Made by a program: the position numbers and the translations under genes. The notes beneath the pieces were generated by a model. It was not told where the DNA came from. It saw only the letters and a list, made by a program, of their open reading frames with translations, and did no database searches. Positions 1 through 9,208 of a stretch of DNA of 56,546 nucleotides are shown here, in pieces; the first letter of the stretch is position 1; every line of letters begins with the position of its first letter. The stretch is taken from contig JALEMJ010000008.1 of assembly GCA_022768285.1 (NCBI GenBank), positions 1-56,546 on the forward strand, written 5' to 3'. The DNA is from Aerococcus sp. GTDB taxonomy: Bacteria > Bacillota > Bacilli > Lactobacillales > Aerococcaceae.

Positions 1-39
1 GGTGAAGCGGACAAATACTAATCGCTCGAGGACTTATCC
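1..39 (+). rRNA. 3' end of 23S rRNA (partial)
   Basis: The first 39 bases read like the 3' end of a Firmicutes 23S rRNA, with the core ACTAATCGCTCGAGGACTT. The rest of the gene lies before the window. A 5S rRNA gene follows after about 75 bases, the usual order of an rRNA operon. The exact 3' end is estimated. Confidence 0.8.
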
Positions 40-116
40 AACGGATAAGCAATGATGATACGAAATGGTTAGCGTAATTGATTGATTCAGTTTTGAGCGG
101 ACAACGCTCGATATAT

Positions 117-234
117 GGTGCGGTGACGATGGCAAGAAGGATCCACCTGTTCCCATCTCGAACACAGTCGTTAAGCTTCTTAGCGCCGAAGGTAGTTGGA
201 GGTTTCCTCCTGTGAGACTAGGACGTTGCCGTGC
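117..234 (+). rRNA. 5S ribosomal RNA
   Basis: About 118 bases match the 5S pattern: the 5' strand GCGGTGACGATGGCAAGAAG, the core CCCATCTCGAACACAG, GTTAAGCTTCTTAGCGCC, and a 3' strand ending GGACGTTGCC that pairs with the 5' strand. It is the last gene of the rRNA operon; no tRNA follows before the terminator. End positions are accurate to a few bases. Confidence 0.93.
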
Positions 235-243
235 AAATTATTT

Positions 244-272
244 AAGACATCCGTTAATGGATGTCTTTTTTT
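244..272 (+). terminator. rRNA operon terminator
   Basis: A perfect 9-bp stem (AAGACATCC at 244-252 with GGATGTCTT at 259-267), a 6-nt loop and a T run just after the 5S gene form a rho-independent terminator. Confidence 0.9.
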
Positions 273-334
273 GTGCTTATAAAAAGTGATGAAGATTTGT
301 TTCGTAGTCAACAAAAATTGAAATGATTGTATAT

Positions 335-368
335 AAAAACAGACAACATAATTAGTAAATGCTGTCTG
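335..368 (-). terminator. terminator of galM
   Basis: On the minus strand CAGACA (363-368) pairs with TGTCTG (340-345), followed by five T. It lies just past the galM stop codon. The 6-bp stem is short, so confidence is moderate. Confidence 0.55.
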
Positions 369-389
369 CATATTATCTCCTAATAAAAT

Positions 390-1442
390 TTAAATTTCAT
401 TAAATGTAAATGCTGTTGACTGCCGATAAACCTCACCGGGATACAATGTGACATTCCCAAAATTCGGATGGTGAATGGCATCCGGAGCTACTTGTGTTTC
501 AAAAGTCAGTCCAGCATAGCGGCTCGAAGACCGGGATTGTAGCGGATGCGTTGGTTCATCCGCATTGTGTGTATAGACGACGAGGTTCGGTTGATCCGTT
601 TGTACACTAATTTTACGGTGGCGTTCTGGAAGCGCAATTGAGGCAACAGTATCATGGTTATGTGTCAATAGCCATGGGTGATCGTAGCCAGCTGTTTGCC
701 TCAGATCAGTTTCACGGAAACGACCGAGAATTTCTGAGTAGCGCGTGCCGTGATGTAGATCAAATGCGGTGTTCTCAACAGCATGATAGCTATCGACTGG
801 GATACTGTCAGTTTGCGTCGGTAAGTAGTAGTGGCTATCGATAGCAATGACGTGGTTAGTAATCGGCGCCTGATTATCACCATTCAGGTTGAAGTAAACA
901 TGATTGGTTAAATTACATAAGGTCGGTGAATCCGTCGTTGCCCGATAATCGATGACCCACTGATTATTGTTATCAAAGCGATGGGTGACTTGGACATGCA
1001 AGTTGCCAGGGTAACCGTTATAACCCGCTTTGTCCGTATGATCAAAGGTTACGGCAATCGCATTTTCACTATTTTCTGAAATAGTATATGCCCATTTCGC
1101 AATATCCATGGCATCACGCCCGCCGTGGTTTTGATTGCGACCATCGTTCATATCCACAGTATATGGGTGGTGGTCAATAGCAAATGATGCGTTCGCAATG
1201 CGTCCGGCGACTCGTCCTACGGTGGCACCATAGTAAAAATCGTGATTTTCGAAGACGTCACGGGCATCCGCATAACTTAAAATAATATTCTCATTACTTT
1301 CATTATTACCTGGAACCTCCCACCGCGTAATGCGGGCACCAAGGTTTGAAAAGCCGATCGTTTGGCCGTGATCATTGGTGATTTGAATCTCTTCGTAGCT
1401 TTCGCCATGGTACTCACCAAATGAATGAATGCTGTATTTCAT
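390..1442 (-). CDS. galM: aldose 1-epimerase (mutarotase)
   Basis: This 350-residue protein interconverts the alpha and beta anomers of galactose or glucose in the cytoplasm and so feeds beta-D-galactose into the Leloir pathway. Family landmarks are in order: NQNHGGR near residue 105, the TNHVYFNL histidine motif near 180, AGYDHPW near 257 and TFETQVAPD near 315, where Glu is the expected general base. The length is typical. It starts at ATG 1442 with AAGGAAA upstream, and is divergent from galK across about 146 bp, so the two probably share a control region. Its own transcript ends at a small hairpin near 335-368. Confidence 0.93.
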   Translation of the reverse strand: MKYSIHSFGEYHGESYEEIQITNDHGQTIGFSNLGARITRWEVPGNNESNENIILSYADARDVFENHDFYYGATVGRVAGRIANASFAIDHHPYTVDMNDGRNQNHGGRDAMDIAKWAYTISENSENAIAVTFDHTDKAGYNGYPGNLHVQVTHRFDNNNQWVIDYRATTDSPTLCNLTNHVYFNLNGDNQAPITNHVIAIDSHYYLPTQTDSIPVDSYHAVENTAFDLHHGTRYSEILGRFRETDLRQTAGYDHPWLLTHNHDTVASIALPERHRKISVQTDQPNLVVYTHNADEPTHPLQSRSSSRYAGLTFETQVAPDAIHHPNFGNVTLYPGEVYRQSTAFTFNEI

Positions 1443-1547
1443 CGTTTGTTTCCTTTCTTCCTGTGTTTATAGGTAGTTTAGCATAGATGACTCGTTGATT
1501 TCTTATAACTGATTGATTATTGGGTGTTAAACGCTGCGGATCCATAG

Positions 1548-1553
1548 TATAAT
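1548..1553 (+). promoter_or_regulatory. galKT -10 element
   Basis: A perfect TATAAT lies 35 bp upstream of the galK start in the galM-galK divergent region. No good -35 stands 16-18 bp upstream (the hexamer there is TGTTAA), so the promoter may need an activator. Confidence 0.5.
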
Positions 1554-1588
1554 GATAGCGTTATGAATAATAGAGAGGAAGTATAGGC

Positions 1589-2773
1589 ATGACAGTAGAT
1601 ATCGAAACGGAAGTAAAATCAGCCTTTAAACAGCACTTTGATCATACAATTGAAGTGACGGGGTTTGCGCCAGGGCGTGTGAATTTGATTGGAGAACATA
1701 CGGACTATAACGGTGGCCACGTTTTCCCATGTGCGATAACAAATGGGACGTACGGTGCCGTTGCCAAAAATGGTACGCAGCAGGTGAACTGCTATTCGGC
1801 TAATTTTGATGACGAAGGGGTTATTTCTTTCAATTTAGACACATTAGCTTATGAAAAAGTGGATAGTTGGACGAGTTTCGTCAAAGGGATGTTGCATTTC
1901 CTCAAAGAAAAGGGTTATGTGATTGATGAGGGCTTTGATATGGCGATTTCGGGTAATATTCCGAACGGTGCCGGTTTGTCATCTTCCGCATCGCTCGAAT
2001 TATTGGTGGGCGTGCTTGTCCGTGAATTGTTCCACTTTGACGCCTCACAATTGGATTTAATCAAAATGGGGCAATTGACTGAGAATCACTTTATCGGCGT
2101 AAACTCCGGAATTATGGACCAGTTTGCAGTCGGTATGGGTGAGAAGGATCATGCGCTTTTCTTAGATACGAATACACTTGAGTACGAGAAAGTGCCGGCG
2201 GATTTTAAAAATAATGTTCTGTTGATTATGAATACGAACAAACGGCGTGAACTCAGTGATTCAAAATATAATCAGCGTCGCAACGAATGTGAAGAGGCTT
2301 TGAAACGTCTGCAGAAACAACTAGCTATTGACTCCCTCGGTGAATTGACACCGGAAGAATTTGAAGCTAATCGCCAGTTGATTAATGATGATACTTTGGA
2401 ACGCCGTGCGAAACATTCGGTTTATGAAAACCAACGTACGGTCGATGCCGTGAAGCAATTGCGCGCTGATGATTTGGAAGGTTTTGCGAAGCTGATGAAT
2501 GCGTCACATGAGAGCTTGCGTGATGATTATGAAGTTACGGGGAAAGAATTGGATACTTTAGTTGAAGCGGCCTGGCAAGAGCCAGCAGTACTGGGTGCAC
2601 GCATGACCGGTGCCGGTATGGGCGGCTGTGCAATTGCATTGGTAGATAAAGAAGCTGTCGAAACTGTTGAAGCCAATATTCAAAAAGCTTATGTTGAAGC
2701 GATCGGCTATGAAGCAACATTCTATGTTGCAGAAATTGGTAACGGCGCGCACGCACAGGCTGTCACTGCTTAA
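1589..2773 (+). CDS. galK: galactokinase
   Basis: The enzyme phosphorylates alpha-D-galactose with ATP to galactose 1-phosphate. The 394-residue GHMP kinase shows the galactokinase signature GRVNLIGEHTDYNGG near residue 30, the phosphate-binding loop PNGAGLSSSASLE near 127, and the C-terminal MTGAGMGGCAIALV motif near 340. The start is ATG 1589 after GAGAGGAAG. galT follows after 23 bp, so galK and galT are one transcript. No galE (UDP-galactose 4-epimerase) lies in this window, so it must be elsewhere if the pathway is complete. Confidence 0.97.
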   Translation: MTVDIETEVKSAFKQHFDHTIEVTGFAPGRVNLIGEHTDYNGGHVFPCAITNGTYGAVAKNGTQQVNCYSANFDDEGVISFNLDTLAYEKVDSWTSFVKGMLHFLKEKGYVIDEGFDMAISGNIPNGAGLSSSASLELLVGVLVRELFHFDASQLDLIKMGQLTENHFIGVNSGIMDQFAVGMGEKDHALFLDTNTLEYEKVPADFKNNVLLIMNTNKRRELSDSKYNQRRNECEEALKRLQKQLAIDSLGELTPEEFEANRQLINDDTLERRAKHSVYENQRTVDAVKQLRADDLEGFAKLMNASHESLRDDYEVTGKELDTLVEAAWQEPAVLGARMTGAGMGGCAIALVDKEAVETVEANIQKAYVEAIGYEATFYVAEIGNGAHAQAVTA

Positions 2774-2796
2774 TAGATTGGAGCGTCAGTAAGGGT

Positions 2797-4284
2797 ATGA
2801 CCGTATCACAAGTAATTGCAGATTTCGTACAGACAGCGATTGCTGAGAAGCGCATTGACGCGCTAGATGGGATTTATGTCCGCAATCGCCTCTTAGCATT
2901 ATTAGATGAAAATAGTTATGATTCAGATGTTCAGCCAACTGCGCACGCGGGTTCACTGCTCGACTGCATGGATCAATTGCGCGTTTACGCACAACAGAAG
3001 GGATTAATTTCAGAACGGAACGATGAGATCGAACGCTTTGAGGCGGCGGTGATGGATATTCTGTTACCGAAACCATCCGAGGTTAATCATCAATTCTGGA
3101 AATTGTACGCGGATAGCCCGGAGGTAGCGACAGACTATTTCTATCATTTGCAACAGGATAGTGACTACATTAAGACGCGGCGCATCGCAAAGAATATTGC
3201 GTATACGTACACTGATGGTACTTATGGCGATATTGAAATTACTATTAATCTTTCCAAACCTGAAAAAACACCGGCCGAGATTGAAGCGGCAAAAAATGCG
3301 TCTGCAGGCGACTATCCACAGTGCGTCTTGTGCTTAGAAAATGAAGGCTATCGGGGTCGCGTCGATCATGCAGCGCGACAGAATCATCGCTTGATCCGCC
3401 TATCGTTGGCGAATGGCACCTATGCGATGCAGTACTCACCGTACGTGTATTACAATGAGCACTGTATTTTCTTGAATACGACGCACGTACCGATGGCGAT
3501 TAACCGACAGACCTTCGACAATCTATTGGAGATTACGACACAGTTGCCACACTATTTTGTCGGCTCGAATGCAGATTTGCCGGGTGTCGGTGGGTCGATT
3601 CTGGCTCACGATCACTACCAGGGCGGGCGCCACACGTTTGCAATGGAAAAAGCACTAATTGATCGATCGATACATTTTGAGGGCTTTGATCAGATCGATG
3701 CATGTGTTGTGAAATGGCCAATGACCACGCTGCGGTTGCGCAGTACGGATCGCGAAGCCCTGGTGGAATTAGCGGATAAAATTTTGAATGCGTGGCGCCA
3801 GTATAGCGATGAGTCATTAGGTATTCTCAGTGAAACCGATCAACCGCATAACACAATCACACCGATTGCACGGCGCAAGGGTGAAGCTTATGAATTAGAT
3901 TTGGTTCTTCGCAATAATCGCAAAACAGCCGAATTTCCAGATGGTTTGTTTCACCCGCATCCAGATGTGCAGCACATTAAACAGGAAAATATCGGCTTAA
4001 TAGAGGTCATGGGACTCGCGATCTTACCGCCGCGCCTCATCCCAGAATTGCAGACCGTTCAGGATTATCTCAGTGATCGAATCCCACTCTCAGAAGTGAC
4101 GGAGAAACATCGGGAATGGGCGCAAGCCATCAAAGCGGCTTACGATGGTCGTGAAGATGTTAAACATTATGTGGAACAGCAAGTGGGCGCGACATTTGTG
4201 CGAATTTTGACTGATGCGGGTGTCTTCAAGTGGGACGCGGCTGGTCAGGAAGGGCTCGATCGTTTTATACAAAGCATCCATTAA
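2797..4284 (+). CDS. galT: galactose-1-phosphate uridylyltransferase, Firmicutes (type 2) form
   Basis: The enzyme exchanges UMP between UDP-glucose and galactose 1-phosphate, the second Leloir step. At 495 residues it fits the long Gram-positive GalT family rather than the ~350-residue E. coli type. Landmarks are the CVLCLENEGYRGR stretch near 170, PGVGGSILAHDHYQGGRH near 265 (the HDHYQGG motif is characteristic) and HTITPIARR-like residues near 350. It starts 23 bp after galK with only a weak ribosome site, consistent with translational coupling. A bidirectional terminator follows. Confidence 0.96.
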   Translation: MTVSQVIADFVQTAIAEKRIDALDGIYVRNRLLALLDENSYDSDVQPTAHAGSLLDCMDQLRVYAQQKGLISERNDEIERFEAAVMDILLPKPSEVNHQFWKLYADSPEVATDYFYHLQQDSDYIKTRRIAKNIAYTYTDGTYGDIEITINLSKPEKTPAEIEAAKNASAGDYPQCVLCLENEGYRGRVDHAARQNHRLIRLSLANGTYAMQYSPYVYYNEHCIFLNTTHVPMAINRQTFDNLLEITTQLPHYFVGSNADLPGVGGSILAHDHYQGGRHTFAMEKALIDRSIHFEGFDQIDACVVKWPMTTLRLRSTDREALVELADKILNAWRQYSDESLGILSETDQPHNTITPIARRKGEAYELDLVLRNNRKTAEFPDGLFHPHPDVQHIKQENIGLIEVMGLAILPPRLIPELQTVQDYLSDRIPLSEVTEKHREWAQAIKAAYDGREDVKHYVEQQVGATFVRILTDAGVFKWDAAGQEGLDRFIQSIH

Positions 4285-4295
4285 GAAAACAATAT

Positions 4296-4330
4296 AAAAG
4301 CGACTGCCATTTCAACTGACAGTCGCTTTT
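4296..4330. terminator. bidirectional terminator between galT and pepS
   Basis: AAAAGCGACTG (4296-4306) pairs with CAGTCGCTTTT (4320-4330). The A-rich and T-rich flanks let it serve both the convergent galT and pepS transcripts. Confidence 0.9.
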
Positions 4331-4352
4331 TTTGTGCAGTATTAACGCTGGA

Positions 4353-5594
4353 TTAGAATGCCCACTCACCATTGCGGAAGATCGGTTTCACTTCACCGTC
4401 TTGCGTAATGCCATCGATATCGAGATCGCCGGACCCCACCATGAAATCGACATGAACATCCGAAACGTTAATACCCTTAGAGAGTAATGTTTCATCGTCG
4501 TCGTTTTCCGTGCCTTCAACTGTTGTCGGATAAGCCGCACCGATCGCAATGTGGCAGGATGCATTTTCATCGAAAAGGGTGTTATAGAACGTGACACCGC
4601 TCTGAGAAATTGGGGAGTGATGTGGAACAAGTGCCACTTCGCCTAGGCCACGCGCACCGTCATTATCGGTAACGAGCTGTTTCATCAAAGCATCACCACG
4701 TTCAGCTGAAATTTCGGTAATCTGACCGTCGTGGAAATGTACTTCGATGCCTTCGACTGTGTGATTCTGGTAGGAAAGTGGCTTAGTTGAAACAATCTTA
4801 CCCTCCATGCGATGCGTATCCGGCGCAGTGAATACTTCTTCTGTCGGCATGTTGGCGATAAATGTTTCGCCTTGCTTGCTGATACTTTCAGCGCTGATCC
4901 AGATATGATTTTTCGGCAAACCGACCGTGAAATCAGTACCCGGTCCCATGTAGTGCAGTTTGTCGAACTGAATGTCGTTTAATTTTTGGGCACGTTCTTC
5001 CAATGCATCGCGGTGTGCATTCCAAGCAGCCACAGGATCTTCTTCATAAACGCGGCAAGTTGTGAAAATTTGATCCCAAAGTGCTTCCACACATTTTTCC
5101 GGATCGTCAGCAAATTCTGGGAAGACATGTTTTGCCCATCCATAGCTGGCTGCTGCGGCGACCGTCCATTTGACCTCATCATTCATCGTCGCATTTTGGA
5201 TCACGCGTTTGTGCTTTGCGAGGGCACGGTTAACGGATGATAATTTGTCTGTATCGATATCAGACATAATATCCGGATCGTTGGAAACAACAGATAGACG
5301 GGAGATCTTTTGGTTTTTGATCATGTCATTATCTTCCATCTCTTTGTACTCAGGATACTCACTCAAAACATCCACATCCGCATATTCAAAAGCTGTATGA
5401 TTTAATTCATCATCCTGCCACGTAAAGTGGACGCGCTTCGCCCCTGCTTTGTACGCTTCACGCTGCAATAAGCGTGCGAGCGGGTATTGGTCGAGTTGAA
5501 TATAAATCATGACATTTTCGCCAGGCTGTACTTGTAATCCTTTCTGGATCAACAGGCGGGCATATTTTTCAAGTAGTTCTTCAAATTTTTCCAT
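4353..5594 (-). CDS. pepS: M29-family aminopeptidase (PepS-like)
   Basis: This 413-residue cytoplasmic metallo-aminopeptidase removes N-terminal residues from peptides and probably helps digest peptides imported by the Opp systems in this window. It has the M29 architecture: N-terminal VQPGENVMIYIQLDQ, GPGTDFTVGLP near 230, MPTEEVFTAPD near 260, and C-terminal VHVDFMVGSGDLDIDG. The start is ATG 5594 with AAAGGAT upstream; a longer frame to 5654 overlaps the flavodoxin gene and lacks a better ribosome site. It is the third gene of gntR-flavodoxin-pepS. Confidence 0.92.
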   Translation of the reverse strand: MEKFEELLEKYARLLIQKGLQVQPGENVMIYIQLDQYPLARLLQREAYKAGAKRVHFTWQDDELNHTAFEYADVDVLSEYPEYKEMEDNDMIKNQKISRLSVVSNDPDIMSDIDTDKLSSVNRALAKHKRVIQNATMNDEVKWTVAAAASYGWAKHVFPEFADDPEKCVEALWDQIFTTCRVYEEDPVAAWNAHRDALEERAQKLNDIQFDKLHYMGPGTDFTVGLPKNHIWISAESISKQGETFIANMPTEEVFTAPDTHRMEGKIVSTKPLSYQNHTVEGIEVHFHDGQITEISAERGDALMKQLVTDNDGARGLGEVALVPHHSPISQSGVTFYNTLFDENASCHIAIGAAYPTTVEGTENDDDETLLSKGINVSDVHVDFMVGSGDLDIDGITQDGEVKPIFRNGEWAF

Positions 5595-5629
5595 TGTTGA
5601 ATCCTTCTTTCTATTGAGAAGATGTGATA

Positions 5630-6070
5630 CTAGGCTTGTGCGTGTTCGACACAATGGGTAGCTAACGCTTCGAGTGGGGCAATATCTTCTTTGGTGACTT
5701 CGAGTTCAACCGTGACGGGATCGCTCCCACGCGTGGCGCCGGCACCTGCGAGTCGTTGATCGAAATCAAATACGGACTGACAGTAGTGTTCGTAGTCGTG
5801 ATCACCGGAACCAAATGTCGCAAACACTTTACCAGACAGATCGATTGTCGCTAAGTCTTCGTAGAGATCGACCAAATCATCAGGAATATGTGAGCCGTAC
5901 GTGTAGGTGCCGATCAAGCACAGATCATAATCGAGAAAATCTTCGCCGGCTGCATCGAAAGCTTCTACCACATCGACTTCGACATCATTATCTTCTAATG
6001 TTTCGGCGATGACATCAGCAGCCTCAGCCGTATTTCCTGTCATACTGGCATAGACAATTAATGCATTCAT
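5630..6070 (-). CDS. flavodoxin
   Basis: A 146-residue short-chain flavodoxin binding FMN and carrying electrons. The phosphate-binding loop SMTGNTAEAA follows the first beta strand (residues 9-18), and YTYGSHIPDD and TFGSGDHDYEHYC correspond to the two isoalloxazine-binding loops. The protein is strongly acidic, as expected. The AAAGGAGG ribosome site is strong. It sits 26 bp downstream of the gntR-type regulator and 35 bp upstream of pepS, so the three genes are probably co-transcribed. Its redox partner is not in the window. Confidence 0.93.
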   Translation of the reverse strand: MNALIVYASMTGNTAEAADVIAETLEDNDVEVDVVEAFDAAGEDFLDYDLCLIGTYTYGSHIPDDLVDLYEDLATIDLSGKVFATFGSGDHDYEHYCQSVFDFDQRLAGAGATRGSDPVTVELEVTKEDIAPLEALATHCVEHAQA

Positions 6071-6096
6071 TGCACAACCTCCTTTGCTTGTCGTTG

Positions 6097-6801
6097 CTAA
6101 TGAATTGTATAGGGGCTGTATTGTTCACTAATTAACCCATGATTGAGCAGCTGCCCGGCAAAAAAGCGCACCAACAACTCAACGAGTACGCGTGTTTCAA
6201 TAAAACGATTTTCCTTAAATAAAATCGTCACGTTATTGAACGTAATGAATTCGCGGATGAGAAGGTCATGCAGTGCGCCTTTATCAATGGGACGATCATC
6301 CGGAATCAGTTGAGCGACAATGCGTCGATAATTGCGAAGCACCGTATCAACGTAGAGTGGCTTTTCGGCATGAGCGAATAAATGCGACAACAATTGTTCC
6401 GCATTCTCGGTAAATTGTTGTGTGTCATTTGCTGTCGCCGCATCCGAAATATGTTTGAGTAATTGATCGATGGTCGCTTCATTGATGACTTGTTCGTCAT
6501 GCGCTTTCTGCAGTGTATCAGTTAAACGATACCAGAGTACTAAGGAATAGACGAGGTAGAAACCGATATCTGCCGCCAAATGCACATCCTTGGCGACATA
6601 ATAGCCGCGGTAACGAATAAATTCAACGACACCTTCCTTTTCGAGAACGTCGAGCGCTGCACGGATTGGACTGCGGCTAATATCTAATGTTTCGGAAATT
6701 GAAGATTCAATGATGTGATCTTCACTGTGCCAATTCTCATTAAGGATCTGGTCCTTAATATAGAAGTAAGCCAACTGTTCCAATTTCTGTTGTTTCCCCA
6801 A
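6097..6801 (-). CDS. GntR-family transcriptional regulator, FadR-like
   Basis: A 234-residue DNA-binding regulator. The N-terminal winged helix shows the GntR pattern, with SSISETLDISRSPIRAALDV near residues 33-52 followed by LEKEGVVEF and the wing RYRGYYVAKD. The rest is an all-helical domain of the FCD/FadR type that should bind a small ligand, which cannot be identified. It is the first gene of an apparent operon with flavodoxin and pepS and is divergent from map across about 250 bp. A weak CodY-like sequence (6906-6920, 11 of 15 bases) lies upstream. Confidence 0.88.
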   Translation of the reverse strand: MGKQQKLEQLAYFYIKDQILNENWHSEDHIIESSISETLDISRSPIRAALDVLEKEGVVEFIRYRGYYVAKDVHLAADIGFYLVYSLVLWYRLTDTLQKAHDEQVINEATIDQLLKHISDAATANDTQQFTENAEQLLSHLFAHAEKPLYVDTVLRNYRRIVAQLIPDDRPIDKGALHDLLIREFITFNNVTILFKENRFIETRVLVELLVRFFAGQLLNHGLISEQYSPYTIH

Positions 6802-7053
6802 TTAAATTTCCTACTTTCTTTACGTATTGCGCACTTCCCATTGTGATAGCGATAGATACGTTCAATAGCTTATATTATCCTAGAATTTTTTAGAATAAAA
6901 GTAAAAGTTTTCAGAAAGGAGGACAATAATCGCGAGTTAAATTGGAAAATTCTTGTAAAAAAGTTAAAATAAAAGGAAGTAACTAAAATTCAGATGCGAT
7001 TTGAAATTTTTAATGTAAAATAGGTCGAAAGTAGAGAGAAAGGGACGTTACGA

Positions 7054-7869
7054 GTGATCACCTTAAAATCAGCGCGTGAAATCGAAGGGATGGACAGAGC
7101 AGGGAGTATCCTGGCGCATATTCATGAGCAGATGCGCGACTTTATCCGCCCAGGTATCAGCACCATGGCAGTCAATGACCAAATGGAGAAATTGATTCGT
7201 GAGGCGGGTGCCATTCCAGAACAGATTGATTTCGAAGGGTATCCATACGCTACATGTACATCGCCGAATGATGTGATTGCGCACGGTTTTCCTGACGAAC
7301 ACTTCATCCTTAAAGACGGCGATTTATTATCATTAGATACCGTTATTTCAATCGATGGGTATTTCTCCGATTCGTGCTGGAGTTATGCGGTCGGTGAGGT
7401 TTCAGATGAAGTAAGACATTTAATGGATGTCACCAAAAAGAGCTTATACCTCGGTATTGAACAGTGCGTACCTGGTAATCGCATCGGTGATATCGGTCAT
7501 GCCATTCAGGAATACGCAGAAGGCGAAGGCTTATCGGTAGTCCGTGAATTTGTTGGCCACGGGATTCAACCGACGATGCATGAGGATCCGATGGTGCCGC
7601 ATTACGGTGATCCTGGCAAAGGACTTCGCCTCAAAAAAGGCATGACAATCACTGTTGAACCGATGCTGAATACGGGCGATTGGCCAGCTAAAGTCGATGA
7701 TAACGGCTGGACAGCGCGTACAGTGGATGGCAGTTTGAGCTGTCAGTACGAACACACTTTAGTCATTACGGATGACAAACCGAAGATATTGACCATGCAA
7801 AAATTTGCTGAGGATGATAAAGGCCTCGGTATTGAAGACTACGAGATCGACCTGAACTTCGATCGTTAG
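7054..7869 (+). CDS. map: methionine aminopeptidase, type I
   Basis: Removes the initiator methionine from new proteins; a cytoplasmic M24A metalloenzyme of 271 residues. Metal ligands are placed as expected: LDTVISIDGYFSDSCW (two Asp), EFVGHGIQPTMHE (His), TVEPMLNTG (Glu) and a last Glu in CQYEHTLVIT. It starts with GTG after GAGAGAAAGGG. The tail of about 20 acidic residues after the catalytic core is longer than in a minimal MAP. lcp starts 38 bp downstream and coaD after that, so the three may form one transcript. Confidence 0.95.
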   Translation: MITLKSAREIEGMDRAGSILAHIHEQMRDFIRPGISTMAVNDQMEKLIREAGAIPEQIDFEGYPYATCTSPNDVIAHGFPDEHFILKDGDLLSLDTVISIDGYFSDSCWSYAVGEVSDEVRHLMDVTKKSLYLGIEQCVPGNRIGDIGHAIQEYAEGEGLSVVREFVGHGIQPTMHEDPMVPHYGDPGKGLRLKKGMTITVEPMLNTGDWPAKVDDNGWTARTVDGSLSCQYEHTLVITDDKPKILTMQKFAEDDKGLGIEDYEIDLNFDR

Positions 7870-7907
7870 TCCGGTTACCAGAGCACCGGCGCAGGAGAGG
7901 CACGTAT

Positions 7908-9197
7908 ATGAGCGATAACGATAAACATTTTGATGAACAAAACACAAACGCTGATCATTCAACAAGCAGTCATTACACGCGACGCACGGAGCCACATCGC
8001 TATGCCAAGGACAATCAGCCCGAAAGTAAACCTCAAACCAAGAAGAAATCGCATTGGTGGGTTTGGCTGTTAGTGTTTTTGTTGATCGGTTTACTCGGAA
8101 TCGGTGCTTTTGCCGCACAGCGTGTATTCCAATTCGGTAATAATATTTATCAGCAGTCCACTGCGAGTCGGTTGCGCGATGCGAATGAGCAACTTAAAAA
8201 CGGCGAGCCGATTACCATACTCGTTGAAGGATTAGATAACGGTGCGCTCTATTATAAAGATAAGAAAGATGCGCGATCTGATGTTATCGTGCTCGTAGCC
8301 ATTAACCCGAAAACGAATCAATCGATGATGGTGAATATCCCGCGCGATACCTTAGTACCGATCGGGAAGACGGATGATTTTGACAAAGTGAACCATGCAT
8401 TCATGAATGGTGGCATCAATGACTCCATCGATTCCTTGCAACGCTATCTCGATGTGCCGATCGACTATTACGTCACCGTAAACATGCAGGCGTTTATCGA
8501 TGTCATCGACAGTATAGGCGGCGTGGAATTGACTCCGACACTAACGTTCCGACAGAATGGTTCTCAGTTTGAAGGGGGCAAAACGGAGACTTTCAATGGT
8601 GTCGATGCGATTAACTACGTGCGGATGCGCAAGCAAGATCCAGAAGGCGATGTGGGACGCGGGCGCCGCGAACAGCAGGTCCTTCAGGCGGTGATCGATA
8701 AAGCCGTTAGCTGGGATACCATTACCAATTATGATGAAATACTCGAGAAACTCGAAGGTAATCTCTACACGAACTTGCGCGTGTCCGATATGATTCAGCT
8801 TCAGAGCAATTATATGTCGGCCATCAGTAAGCCAAAACATGAAGTCATGGATACGTTCCAGGACTTGAACTTGCCATTCGGCTACTATCTGTTGGTTCCT
8901 GAGGTTGAACGCCTGCAAATTGCCAATGAATTGCGGACTATCCTCGGTTTACCCGCATCAAATTCTGCTGTCGTTTATCCACCTGAATATGGTGTAACCA
9001 ATGAAGAATACGCGACCGCCATGGATATGAACGGCGACGGCGCGGTAACCAGCGAAGAACAGCCAGTAAAACCTGGCGTCTATGACCTCGCCGAGCTAAA
9101 ACAAAAATATGAAAACAAAGGTATCGAACTGAATCTTTCTTGGCGAGAACCAATTGATCAGGGTGAAGCCAAGCAAGATACATCAGTCAACAACTGA
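7908..9197 (+). CDS. LytR-CpsA-Psr family cell-wall ligase
   Basis: LCP proteins transfer teichoic acids or capsule polymers from undecaprenyl carriers to peptidoglycan outside the membrane. This 429-residue protein has a hydrophilic cytoplasmic N-terminus, one membrane segment at about residues 47-70 (WWVWLLVFLLIGLLGIGAF), then the LCP domain with ARSDVIVLVAINP, the lipid-phosphate-binding NIPRDT, HAFMNGG and VRMRKQDPEGDVGRGRREQQ. The C-terminal part carries DMNGDGAVTSEE at residues 373-384, which fits a 12-residue EF-hand calcium loop and is unusual in this family. coaD begins 11 bp downstream. Confidence 0.93.
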   Translation: MSDNDKHFDEQNTNADHSTSSHYTRRTEPHRYAKDNQPESKPQTKKKSHWWVWLLVFLLIGLLGIGAFAAQRVFQFGNNIYQQSTASRLRDANEQLKNGEPITILVEGLDNGALYYKDKKDARSDVIVLVAINPKTNQSMMVNIPRDTLVPIGKTDDFDKVNHAFMNGGINDSIDSLQRYLDVPIDYYVTVNMQAFIDVIDSIGGVELTPTLTFRQNGSQFEGGKTETFNGVDAINYVRMRKQDPEGDVGRGRREQQVLQAVIDKAVSWDTITNYDEILEKLEGNLYTNLRVSDMIQLQSNYMSAISKPKHEVMDTFQDLNLPFGYYLLVPEVERLQIANELRTILGLPASNSAVVYPPEYGVTNEEYATAMDMNGDGAVTSEEQPVKPGVYDLAELKQKYENKGIELNLSWREPIDQGEAKQDTSVNN

Positions 9198-9208
9198 GAG
9201 GTGAAGTA

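Noticed and set aside
180-371. Minus-strand frame of 63 codons over the 5S rRNA and its terminator
   Set aside because: It overlaps the 5S gene and hairpin, and has no ribosome site; it is not a gene.
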